From: Gemmatimonadota bacterium | Lineage (GTDB): Bacteria; Gemmatimonadota; Gemmatimonadetes; Longimicrobiales; Gaopeijiaceae | Reading direction: 5' to 3' | DNA length: 42,987 bases | NCBI GenBank assembly: GCA_028874995.1 | Contig: JAPPGM010000150.1 | Span: forward strand, 1-42,987 | Shown: positions 15,547-22,993 of the stretch, in pieces | Position numbering within the stretch: position 1 is the first letter of the stretch | Layout of the letters: each line of letters begins with the position of its first letter | Program-made: the position numbers and the translations under genes | The notes under the pieces: generated by a model | Told to the model about the DNA's origin: nothing | Database searches by the model: none | What the model saw: only the letters and a program-made list of their open reading frames with translations

Positions 15547-16460
15547 TCCGGAACGGACGAATGATCCCCTGGACGCCGGGAGGAATGCGTTCGCGGGCCG
15601 CCTGCGCGGTCATGCGGGGCGTGCTCGCCGGAGGTGTGCCGGCCGTTGCATGCCTGGCGGGCCCGGCAGATCTCGACGCACAGCGCTGGAAGACCGTAAC
15701 CGCGACCCGGCAGGTCACGAATGAAAGGGACCTGCGCGTGGAGGTGGAGTACGGGGCGGGCATCCTGACCGTCCGACGCGGAGCGCGGGGCGAACTCTAC
15801 AACGCGCTCTTCCACTTCGACGAGGACTGGGCGGTTCCCAGGACCGAATACTCGCGCGGTCGGCTCGAGGTGGGGCTTTCGGCGAACGAGACGGGCAACT
15901 CCGACTTCAGGGACTGGCCCGACGAAGCGTCGCTGGAGCTGGGACTCGCCCCCGGGGTTCCTCTGGACCTGGAGCTGGATTTCGGGGCCGGGCGGGCCGA
16001 CCTGGATCTGACCGGGCTGGCCATGCGCAGACTGGTGGTCAACACCGGGGCGTCGGCATCGGTGATACGGGTCGGCGAAGTGAACCGGGAGCGAATGGAA
16101 TCCGCGGACATCAACGTGGGAGCCGCGGACCTTGACGTGCACGGGGTGGGCAACCTGAACGCGGAACAGGTCACCGTGAAGTCTGGTCTGGGTTCGGTGA
16201 CGCTGCGGTTGGACGGGGAATGGCCCCGTGACGGCTACCTCGTCGTGCGAATGGGTCTGGGCGCTCTCGAGCTTCAGGTGCCCAGATCGCTCGGCGTCAG
16301 GCTGCGGCGCCCGGACAGCCTTCTGGCCTCCATCGAAACCGAGGGGCTCGAGAGGCGGGGGAAAGTCTACCAGTCGGCCAACTGGGAGAACGCCGAGCGG
16401 AGGATCGAAATCGAGATCACCGCGGTATTGGGCAGCGTGGACCTGGAGTGGATTCCCTGA
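15540..16460 (+). CDS. Secreted toast-rack (LiaF/DUF2154-like) protein
   Basis: A 306-residue protein with a twin-Arg-free signal region (RSRAACAVMRGVLAGGVPAVACLAG, cleavage near residue 45). The rest is beta-rich: DLRVEVEYGAGILTVRRGARGELYNALFHFDED, then repeating strands LELDFGAGRADLDLTGL, INVGAADLDVHG and VKSGLGSVTLRLDG. GAG/GAADLDL rungs of this kind are typical of toast-rack domains found in LiaF and related cell-envelope stress proteins. It overlaps the preceding gene by seven bases, with a G-rich run just before the ATG. The likely role is periplasmic sensing or scaffolding; this is an inference. Confidence 0.7.
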   Translation: MVIRNGRMIPWTPGGMRSRAACAVMRGVLAGGVPAVACLAGPADLDAQRWKTVTATRQVTNERDLRVEVEYGAGILTVRRGARGELYNALFHFDEDWAVPRTEYSRGRLEVGLSANETGNSDFRDWPDEASLELGLAPGVPLDLELDFGAGRADLDLTGLAMRRLVVNTGASASVIRVGEVNRERMESADINVGAADLDVHGVGNLNAEQVTVKSGLGSVTLRLDGEWPRDGYLVVRMGLGALELQVPRSLGVRLRRPDSLLASIETEGLERRGKVYQSANWENAERRIEIEITAVLGSVDLEWIP

Positions 16461-16511
16461 CGGACCGTCCCCTTCGGCCCTGTCGCTCCGGTGCTCGCGG
16501 TACTCGCGGCA

Positions 16512-16542
16512 TTGATCCGCGGACCGCAAGAGTTGTTATTAT
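16512..16542 (+). promoter_or_regulatory. Weak candidate promoter of the small membrane protein gene
   Basis: TTGATC (16512-16517) and TATTAT (16537-16542) flank a 19-base spacer in a short AT-rich island (TTGTTATTATAGAC) inside otherwise GC-rich sequence. The gene start follows 74 bases later. The spacer is longer than ideal, so confidence is low. Confidence 0.35.
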
Positions 16543-16616
16543 AGACAAGTGACCAGACGCAGCGCCCCGGCCGGAATCTCCGGACCGGCGCGGTGCCGGG
16601 CCAATCGGGAGGAAGC

Positions 16617-16856
16617 ATGATCGGAACCCTGTTGACATTCCTGGCGGTGGGGATCGTGAGCATCGTGGCTGTCTGGATCGTGCTCTCGGTGGTGGGTTCG
16701 TTGCTCGGACTCACGCTGGGCATCGCAGGATTCCTCCTGTTCAAGGTCGCCCCCGTGATGCTCATCGGATGGGCCGCCCTGAAGCTGTGGGCGTGGGCAC
16801 GGGGCAACCGGGGATATCTCTCGGCGAAGGATCGCCGCTGGCTGGAGCGGGAATAG
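16617..16856 (+). CDS. Small membrane protein of unknown function
   Basis: A 79-residue protein with two hydrophobic segments: residues ~2-36 (IGTLLTFLAVGIVSIVAVWIVLSVVGSLLGL) and ~38-63. A short basic, charged tail follows (RGNRGYLSAKDRRWLERE). GGGAGGA just upstream of the ATG at 16617 is a strong ribosome-binding site and decides this start over the upstream one at 16593. It follows the toast-rack gene by 156 bases with its own possible promoter. Small two-helix proteins of this kind accompany PspC/LiaF-type envelope stress clusters, but no family is recognised with confidence. Confidence 0.65.
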   Translation: MIGTLLTFLAVGIVSIVAVWIVLSVVGSLLGLTLGIAGFLLFKVAPVMLIGWAALKLWAWARGNRGYLSAKDRRWLERE

Positions 16857-16911
16857 CTCACCGCTGATCCGACGAGGCGCCCCGCTGGCTGGACGGGTGG
16901 ATTCGCCGGTC

Positions 16912-18117
16912 CTACCGTCGGGGCGGAAGCCCATCGAGATTGGCCAGCAGTTCGTCGCCGATCTTCGCCAACGCCAATCCCGCGTCTGATCCGGGTGCCG
17001 ACAGTACGGTCGGCCGTCCCTGGTCGCCCGCCTCCCTGACCGCCATGTCGAGGGGAATCCGGCCGAGGAACGGCACCGACAGCTCGCGGGCCAGGTCCTC
17101 TCCGCCGCCGCGCCCGAACAGGTCCAGGACCTCCCCCGTGCCGGGAATCCGAAAGCCGCACATGTTTTCGACGATCCCCATCACCCGCGTATTGACCCGT
17201 TCGAACATCTTGACCCCCCGCCGCACGTCGCCCGTCGCAACCCTCTGGGGCGTCGTCACCATGAGGGCACCGTCCAGTTCGACGGTCTGAACCAGCGAGA
17301 GCTGCGCGTCACCGGTGCCCGGGGGCATGTCGACGACCATCAGGTCGAGCCGACCCCACGAAACCTGCTCGATGAACTGCCTGAGGATGCCCGCGATGAG
17401 GGGTCCCCGCATGATCGCGGGCTGCTCGCGCTCGAGGAGGAACCCCAGACTCATCAGGCGGACGCCGTGCGACTCGAGCGGGACGATCATTTCGGCACCC
17501 TTCGCACCGGTCACCGCCGGCCGGCGCTCCTCGCCGAACATTACGGGGATGTTGGGACCGTAGATGTCCGCGTCCATCAGTCCGACGGTTGCGCCCCGGG
17601 ACGCCGCGTAGGCCGCCAGGTTGGTCGCCACCATCGATTTGCCGACCCCGCCCTTGCCCGAGCTGATCGCAACGATGCGCTTGACTCCGGCCAGAACGCC
17701 GGGCTTGGGGGTCGGCGCGGGAACGGACCCCGGCTGCAGCCCTCGCTTCGGAGGCTGACTGGAAAGGGGTCTGCGCGAGGCCCCGGGGACTCCGGAACCC
17801 CCGCCCGTGGGAGACGCCGGCACCCCGGTCGCGCCGGCCGGGTTGTTTCGCTGCTCCGCTGCTGCGGGGCTCTGGGGAAGCCGCACGTCCACCTTGACGG
17901 CGCTGATGCCCTCGACCGCCTCGGCCGCGGCGCGAGCCTGTCGCACCAGGGTCCCGGGGTCGCCCCGCCGGAGGGAGAACGCGAAACGGGCATTGCCGCG
18001 TTCGTCGACGGTCACGTCTGCGACCTGGCCGCCCGCGATCACATCCCGGTTCGTGACCGGGTTGATCACCCGGCTGAGCGCACGGGTCACCGCGTCCACA
18101 AGATCGCCATTGCTCAT
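16912..18117 (-). CDS. apbC: Mrp/ApbC-type iron-sulfur cluster carrier P-loop ATPase
   Basis: A 401-residue protein. The N-terminal MIP18/DUF59 domain is at about residues 4-80. A Pro/Gly/Ser-rich linker of ~60 residues follows, then the deviant Walker A GKGGVGKS at 154-161, MDADIYGPN at ~181-189 and VVDMPPGTGD at ~261-270. It is a cytosolic scaffold/carrier for Fe-S clusters in the family. The usual CxxC after the ENM motif is replaced: ENMC320-GFRIPGTGEV has one Cys only. Other Mrp groups also lack it, so the protein may still be functional. The AT-rich element at 18185-18225 lies 68 bases upstream of the ATG. Confidence 0.92.
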   Translation of the reverse strand: MSNGDLVDAVTRALSRVINPVTNRDVIAGGQVADVTVDERGNARFAFSLRRGDPGTLVRQARAAAEAVEGISAVKVDVRLPQSPAAAEQRNNPAGATGVPASPTGGGSGVPGASRRPLSSQPPKRGLQPGSVPAPTPKPGVLAGVKRIVAISSGKGGVGKSMVATNLAAYAASRGATVGLMDADIYGPNIPVMFGEERRPAVTGAKGAEMIVPLESHGVRLMSLGFLLEREQPAIMRGPLIAGILRQFIEQVSWGRLDLMVVDMPPGTGDAQLSLVQTVELDGALMVTTPQRVATGDVRRGVKMFERVNTRVMGIVENMCGFRIPGTGEVLDLFGRGGGEDLARELSVPFLGRIPLDMAVREAGDQGRPTVLSAPGSDAGLALAKIGDELLANLDGLPPRR

Positions 18118-18586
18118 GCGCGACTCTCCGGGCGTGCGGGAACCGGTGCGTGGGGGCTGCGCCGGTTTCGCCCGAACTGCTCAAGATGTAATGACAACAT
18201 TACATTTTGTCATGTATGGTATACCAATGATCCCTGGACCGTGGAGTGATGCTATAGCCTGCGGATTGTAGCGGAGAGTCCGCCGGAAAGCCGGAAGGGA
18301 AGGTACCGTGGGTACTTCCGGCAGGTCAACGGCGAGGTGTGCTGGCCGAGTGGCACGCCCGGTTGCCGAAGGGCATGTTTCCGGAAACCGCCCCCGTTGC
18401 GTAAAGTGGCCGGCCGCGTGAGATTGCGTGCGATTCCGGACTGTCCGACAGCCGGAAGCCCCCTCCCGAACCGGACCCTTCCCGTGCCGTGCTCCGCCAC
18501 AGTCGTGAAGCGGCGGAGGCGACCGCGAATCGCGTCGCCGAAGCGGGTTCGGGCGCGCCCGCCAACCCAGGAATCCGAAAGAGCCG
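18118..18586. other. Non-coding gap between apbC and pruA, with possible gene remnant
   Basis: These 469 bases lie between divergent genes. They hold the AT-rich element at 18185-18225 and then ordinary GC-rich sequence. At 18301-18360 the plus strand can be read as YFRQVNGEVCWPSGT, which weakly recalls the C-terminal part of DUF2442-type small proteins. It then needs a frame change to continue (ARLPKGMFPETAPVA and a stop at about 18402). No intact start or ribosome-binding site was found. I regard it as a possible remnant and not a gene. Confidence 0.4.
18185..18225 (+). repeat. AT-rich palindromic element, copy 1
   Basis: The 41-base element begins GATGTAATG and ends GTATACC. It contains the exact inverted repeat TGTAATG-N4-CATTACA and a second, near-exact one, CATTACA-N3-TGTCATG. 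It is very similar to the minus strand of 22953-22993 and to 30435-30471. It points toward pruA. It may be an operator/promoter region or a small repeat; its AT content is far above its surroundings. Confidence 0.75.
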
Positions 18587-20215
18587 ATGTCCGGAACCAT
18601 CCGTGTGCCGCCCGCCGTCAACGAACCCGTCCACTCCTACGCACCCGGCACACCCGAGCGGGCCGAGCTGAAGGCCGCGCTGCGCGCGATCGCCGACCAG
18701 GACGCGGACATCCCCGTCATCATCGGGGGCGAGGAGATCCGTACCGGCAGGACGCACCCGATCCGCGCCCCGCACGATCACGGGCTGCGCCTGGGAGTCT
18801 GGCACGAAGCGGGGGCCGAAGAGGCGCGGAGAGCCATCGCGAACACGCTGGAGGCGCGGCGGGAATGGGCGTCGTGGCCGTGGGAGGACCGCGCCGCCGT
18901 CTTCCTCAGGGCGGCGGAGCTGCTCTCGACCTCGTGGCGTTCCACCCTGAACGCGGCCACCATGCTCAACCAGAGCAAGAACGCCTTTCAGGCCGAGATC
19001 GATTCGGCGTGCGAGATCATCGATTTCTTCCGCTTCGGCGTGCAGTTCGCACAGGGCATCTTCGACCACCAGCCGGTTTCGGAGAAGGGCGTGTGGAACC
19101 GCATCGAGTACCGGCCCCTGGAAGGCTTCGTGTACGCGGTCAGCCCCTTCAACTTCACGGCGATCGGGGCCAACCTGGCCGGGACGCCCGCCATGGTGGG
19201 TTGCGGCGTGCTGTGGAAGCCGTCCAAGCACGCGGTCCTGTCGGGATACTACACCTACAGGCTTCTCGAAGAGGCGGGGCTGCCCCCGGGGGTGATCAAC
19301 TTCGTGCCGGGCGACCCGGTCGCGATCACCGCCGCGGCCATGGACCACCCCGACTTCGCCGGCCTCCACTTCACCGGCTCGACCTCGGTGTTCCAGTCGC
19401 TGTGGACGACGGTGGGCAGGAACATCGCCCGCTACCGCACGTATCCGCGGCTGGTTGGAGAGACCGGGGGCAAGGATTTCATCGTGGCGCACCCGAGCGC
19501 GGATCCGGCGGCGCTCCGCACGGCCATCGTGAGGGGTTCCTTCGAGTACCAGGGGCAGAAGTGCTCGGCGGCGTCGCGGGCCTACATTCCGGCCTCCGTG
19601 TGGAGGGAGATCGGCGACGACCTGGTGGACGAGACCGACGCGCTGGCGATGGGCGACCCGATGGACTTCCGCAATTTCGTCAACGCGGTCATCGACGAGG
19701 GGGGATTCGACTCGATCACCGGGTATATCGACCGGGCGGCGGCCAGTCCCGACGCCGAGGTGATCGCCGGTGGCCGGTACTCGGCGGCGGACGGGTTCTT
19801 CATCCGCCCGACACTCGTTCGCGCGAAGAGGCCCGACCACGAGACCATGTGCGACGAGATCTTCGGCCCCGTCATGTCGGTTCATGTGTATCCCGACAAC
19901 GCCTGGTCCGAGACGCTGGACGTCGTCGACTCGACATCGCCGTACGCGCTGACCGGAGCGGTGTTCTCGCAGGAGCGGGCGGGGCTGCGCGAAGCGCTCG
20001 ATAGGCTGCGGAATGCGGCGGGGAACTTCTATGTGAACGACAAGCCCACGGGAGCCGTGGTGGGACAGCAGCCCTTCGGAGGCGCGCGCGCGTCGGGGAC
20101 GAACGACAAGGCCGGTTCGGCGTACAACATCATGCGCTGGCTGTCGCCCAGGACGATCAAGGAGAACCTGGTTCCACCCAGGAGCGTGGCGTATCCGTTC
20201 ATGGGGGAGGAGTAG
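18587..20215 (+). CDS. pruA: L-glutamate gamma-semialdehyde (1-pyrroline-5-carboxylate) dehydrogenase
   Basis: A 542-residue NAD+-dependent aldehyde dehydrogenase of the P5C dehydrogenase group. It oxidises glutamate semialdehyde to glutamate in proline and arginine breakdown. Catalytic C326 lies in YQGQKCSAASRAY and general base E292 in LVGETGGKDFIV. AVSPFNFTAIGANL (~184-197) and FTGSTSVFQSLW are typical of this subgroup, as is the C-terminal PFGGARASGTNDKAGS. No proline dehydrogenase (putA/prodh) lies in the window. The gene is single on the plus strand, convergent with the PLP enzyme gene 13 bases away, and is preceded by the AT-rich element 362 bases upstream. Confidence 0.94.
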   Translation: MSGTIRVPPAVNEPVHSYAPGTPERAELKAALRAIADQDADIPVIIGGEEIRTGRTHPIRAPHDHGLRLGVWHEAGAEEARRAIANTLEARREWASWPWEDRAAVFLRAAELLSTSWRSTLNAATMLNQSKNAFQAEIDSACEIIDFFRFGVQFAQGIFDHQPVSEKGVWNRIEYRPLEGFVYAVSPFNFTAIGANLAGTPAMVGCGVLWKPSKHAVLSGYYTYRLLEEAGLPPGVINFVPGDPVAITAAAMDHPDFAGLHFTGSTSVFQSLWTTVGRNIARYRTYPRLVGETGGKDFIVAHPSADPAALRTAIVRGSFEYQGQKCSAASRAYIPASVWREIGDDLVDETDALAMGDPMDFRNFVNAVIDEGGFDSITGYIDRAAASPDAEVIAGGRYSAADGFFIRPTLVRAKRPDHETMCDEIFGPVMSVHVYPDNAWSETLDVVDSTSPYALTGAVFSQERAGLREALDRLRNAAGNFYVNDKPTGAVVGQQPFGGARASGTNDKAGSAYNIMRWLSPRTIKENLVPPRSVAYPFMGEE

Positions 20216-20228
20216 GCGGGCCGCCCGG

Positions 20229-21422
20229 TCAGACGGCGGCGCCCAACGCCGCGGCGACCGCCCCCGAGAAATCCGCCTTGAGGTCCTCGAGATCCTCGAG
20301 GCCGACCGAGATTCGCACGAAGCCGTCGCGGATTCCGAGCGTGTTCCTTTCTGCAGGGGACAGATCCACGTGGGAGGTATGGCGTGGCTGGGAGACGAGG
20401 GTTTCGACGCCTCCCAGCGACGGGGCCGCGGCCGCCAGCGCCAGGTTGTTGCAGAAGCGGTCCGCGGCTTCTCCCCCTCCGTCGAGCACGATTGACAGCA
20501 TTCCGCCGTAGCCATCGAGCATTCGGGCGGCACATTCGTGATCGGGGTGGCTCGTGAGACCCGGGTGGATCACCTGGCGGACGCCCTCGATCGACATGAA
20601 CCACCTCGCCAGGGCCAGCGCCGTCCGGTTGTGCCGCTCCATCCTGGCGGGAAGGGTGCGCATGCCGCGTTCGAGGAGCCACGCGGCCTGCGGGTCGATG
20701 GACCCGCCGTACAGTTTCATCACCTTCGTGACGGCGCGGATGAGTTCGGCGCTCCCCGCAACCGCTCCCGCAATCAGGTCGGAATGGCCCCCCAGGTACT
20801 TGGTGGCCGAGTGGATCACCGCATCGACGCCATGCTCGGCCGCGCGGATGTTGACCGGGGTCGCGAAGGTCATGTCGGCGGCGAGGATGGCGCCGGCTGA
20901 GCGAGCGGCTTGGCGGGCCGGGCCGATATCGAAGACGCGCAGGGTGGGGTTGGTGGGGAGTTCGATGAGCACGACCCGCGTGGCGGGCGTCGTGGCGGCG
21001 CGCCAGGCGGTTGGGTCGCCGGGGTCCACGAATGTGGTGGTGATCCCGCGCCTGGGCAGCTCGTGCGAGAGCAGCGCGTGGGTGGCGCCGTAGAGGTGGC
21101 GGCTGGCCACGATGTGGTCGCCCGCGCGGGTGGTCGCCAGCAGGGTCATGGAGATCGCGGCCATGCCGCTGGCCAGCGCCAGCGCCGACTCCGTGCCCTC
21201 CAGCGCGGCGATCTTGGCGGCGACGGAGCGCTGGTTCGGGTTGTTGCCGTACCGGCTGTAGAGCAGGTCGATGCCGTCGCCGGGGCCGGACCAGTGGAAG
21301 GTGGAACTCCGCACGATCGGAGCCACGACCGGTCCTCCCGGCCGCGCCGGGGGCTGTCCGGCGTGGACCGCGTGGGTGGCCAGGCCGCGTTTGCCGTTCA
21401 GATTCGGGTCAGTGTCCATCAT
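20229..21422 (-). CDS. Cys/Met-metabolism PLP-dependent enzyme (cystathionine gamma-synthase/lyase family)
   Basis: A 397-residue fold-type I PLP enzyme of the trans-sulfuration family. The PLP lysine is K208 in SATKYLGGHSD. YSRYGNNPNQ (~55-64), ALASGMAAI (~82-90) and LPTNPTLRV are present. The PLP-ring aspartate is D183, although the usual DNTFA(S/T)P reads ADMTFATP. The family includes cystathionine gamma-synthase, gamma-lyase, beta-lyase and methionine gamma-lyase; the sequence alone does not decide which. Two adjacent ATGs (21422 and 21419) follow GGAG. The start overlaps the STAS-like gene by 14 bases, so they are probably translated together. Confidence 0.9.
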   Translation of the reverse strand: MMDTDPNLNGKRGLATHAVHAGQPPARPGGPVVAPIVRSSTFHWSGPGDGIDLLYSRYGNNPNQRSVAAKIAALEGTESALALASGMAAISMTLLATTRAGDHIVASRHLYGATHALLSHELPRRGITTTFVDPGDPTAWRAATTPATRVVLIELPTNPTLRVFDIGPARQAARSAGAILAADMTFATPVNIRAAEHGVDAVIHSATKYLGGHSDLIAGAVAGSAELIRAVTKVMKLYGGSIDPQAAWLLERGMRTLPARMERHNRTALALARWFMSIEGVRQVIHPGLTSHPDHECAARMLDGYGGMLSIVLDGGGEAADRFCNNLALAAAAPSLGGVETLVSQPRHTSHVDLSPAERNTLGIRDGFVRISVGLEDLEDLKADFSGAVAAALGAAV

Positions 21423-22041
21423 CTTCTCCGTGGCGTTTCAATCGGGTTTCGTCAGGCAGGTGGCGGGCGAGCGCGCTCAGTGAACACGCGGTTCCCCCGG
21501 AATCGCGCAAGATCAGCCGCCGCTCGGAGAGCCGCAGCAGGAGCGCCTCGCCGCGGGCACCCAGAAGCGGCGCCGACGCGCTCGCCCCGATCCGCTCTCT
21601 CCGCTCCAGAGTGGACCAGGCGGCACGCTCCTCCGTGGTCGCGGGCCCCAGGAGGCTGCAACCGCCCTCTCCGAAGTCGCAGACCGCAGCGAGACCGTGC
21701 CTGGCGAGAACCTCGTCCACCGCGTGGCCATGCACCTCCCTGACCGCGCGGAAGAGGAAGAAGATGTCGCCGGGACGCTCGGCCGGAAGGTACCGGAGCA
21801 GCAGCTTGGCGACGACCTCGTCGGCGCAGCTGAAGTCCAGAACGCCGACCCCCGTGAGGTCGATCACCGACACGGACAGGTGTCCGGCCCCGGAGAGCTC
21901 GCCCTCGATCGCTTCTCGAACCGCCCTGCCGGTCGGGCGGGTCACGAGGTTGGCGTTCGGCGACGCCGGGAGGTCCCTCATGAGCGCCCCGACATCGATG
22001 GCGAATCCGTTGCATCCGCGTTGCCGCAGGCGATCAGTCAC
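21409..22041 (-). CDS. STAS-like (DUF4325-type) protein, putative partner-switch component
   Basis: A 210-residue protein. The middle part (VSVIDLTGVGVLDFSCADEVVAKLLLRYL, about residues 57-85 from the GTG) has the strand-loop-helix of STAS and STAS-like DUF4325 domains. A conserved Ser sits in the LDFSCADE loop, where anti-anti-sigma factors are phosphorylated. The remaining ~120 residues (to TRLKRHGEDDGH) have no family I recognise. The GTG at 22041 overlaps the stop of the STAS-HATPase gene by eight bases. The first ATG would be 21981. Gene coupling to a HATPase protein suggests the two interact; this is inference. Confidence 0.6.
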   Translation of the reverse strand: MTDRLRQRGCNGFAIDVGALMRDLPASPNANLVTRPTGRAVREAIEGELSGAGHLSVSVIDLTGVGVLDFSCADEVVAKLLLRYLPAERPGDIFFLFRAVREVHGHAVDEVLARHGLAAVCDFGEGGCSLLGPATTEERAAWSTLERRERIGASASAPLLGARGEALLLRLSERRLILRDSGGTACSLSALARHLPDETRLKRHGEDDGH

Positions 22042-22921
22042 CGGAGTTCTCGGGCAGGATGATGTTGATCTGGGCGCCCGGAAAGTGGCGGAGTCCCTCC
22101 TGGAGCGGAGGATGGCGGCTCCACGCGGGCGTGTCGGCAATGCGGGCGGTCCCGCTCCGTATCGAGAGCAGGCCGTTCCAGCGGCCGACCTGCTTGCGGA
22201 TCTGCTGGATTCCCTGCCCCCGGCCGATATCGGGGAACCGCGTAAGTCCAAGGAGGAACGCGGCTTCGAGAGCCGTCACATCGCCCCAGCGGTCCCCGAA
22301 GCGTTTGGCGTGCTCGTCCGCGAGCGACGCGCGAAACCCCTGGCCCAGATCCGACACGGCGATCACCGCCACGTGTCGTCCGAGCCGCCGGGTCCAGTTG
22401 TAGGATTGGGCCGCGACCCAGCCGGGGCCTTCCGCATGTTCGACGATGTTCTGGCACACCTCGGAGAGGATGACCGAGAACTGGACCACCGCGGCGGGGG
22501 GATACCGCAGCGTGTGGGACAGGATCGCCCCCGCCCGCGATTGTACCGTGTCGACGACCTCGTGGACGTCGGAGTTGGTGGTGATCGGGGTGATTTCGAG
22601 GAGCACATCGGAGGTGCGGGTGCGGCGGCGGCGGACGCGGCGCGGCGGCGGCTGGAAGATCTCCGCCGCGGCACGCGAGAAACCCATCCGCTCGAGGTAT
22701 CCGGCGACCTCCGTGTCAACGGGCAGGGAGATTCGCGGCCTTGCCCCGCCCCGGCCGGCCACCTTTCCCGCGCCCAGGAGGGCGAGCATCCCGTTGGGGT
22801 CGATCCAGCGCAACCGCCGTGCGTCAAAGAGGACGGGGTCCGTCTCGACGGCCCCGATACGGGCATGCAGCGTCTCGATGTTCCGATCGTCGAGCGAAGA
22901 GGGGATTTCGATCACGCGCAT
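22034..22921 (-). CDS. STAS-HATPase fusion protein (anti-sigma-factor-type ATPase)
   Basis: A 295-residue protein. Residues ~1-90 look like a STAS domain (LFDARRLRWIDPNGMLALLGAGK, FSRAAAEIF). After an Arg-rich linker (RRVRRRRTRT), residues ~110-290 form a GHKL/HATPase domain. The N-box helix ILSEVCQNIVEHAEG is at 151-165 (E154, N158, H162). The G1 box is VSDLGQGF at 189-196 and the lid glycines GRGQGI near 235. RsbW/SpoIIAB-type kinases have the same ATP site, but STAS and kinase are normally separate proteins. The ATG at 22921 has no Shine-Dalgarno sequence. The AT-rich element at 22953-22993 ends 31 bases before it. Confidence 0.75.
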   Translation of the reverse strand: MRVIEIPSSLDDRNIETLHARIGAVETDPVLFDARRLRWIDPNGMLALLGAGKVAGRGGARPRISLPVDTEVAGYLERMGFSRAAAEIFQPPPRRVRRRRTRTSDVLLEITPITTNSDVHEVVDTVQSRAGAILSHTLRYPPAAVVQFSVILSEVCQNIVEHAEGPGWVAAQSYNWTRRLGRHVAVIAVSDLGQGFRASLADEHAKRFGDRWGDVTALEAAFLLGLTRFPDIGRGQGIQQIRKQVGRWNGLLSIRSGTARIADTPAWSRHPPLQEGLRHFPGAQINIILPENSGD

Positions 22922-22952
22922 GTCGGAAACCCATCGATGACCTGCGTACAAT

Positions 22953-22993
22953 GTATACTGTACATGACATAATGTAATGTCTTCATTACATCG
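22953..22993 (-). repeat. AT-rich palindromic element, copy 2 (inverted relative to copy 1)
   Basis: On the minus strand it begins CGATGTAATG and ends GTATAC. It contains TGTAATG-N4-CATTACA exactly and CATTACA-N3-TGTCATG, as in 18185-18225. It covers the stop codon of the PfkB kinase gene and lies 31 bases upstream of the STAS-HATPase ATG, toward which it points. TATACA at its end could act as a -10 box. Confidence 0.75.

Noticed and set aside
18118-18586. CRISPR-like or phage attachment structure around the AT-rich element
   Set aside because: There is no regular spacing of repeats, no cas genes and no integrase in the window.
18326-20533. Very long open frame (735 codons) on the minus strand opposite pruA
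   Set aside because: It is the antisense shadow of a GC-rich, strongly conserved aldehyde dehydrogenase gene. Its translation is low-complexity Arg/His/Pro-rich with no family resemblance.
22953-22993. AT-rich element as a standard sigma-70 promoter
   Set aside because: TATACA is acceptable as a -10, but no -35 hexamer at 16-18 bases is common to the copies. The palindromic arms explain the conservation better.
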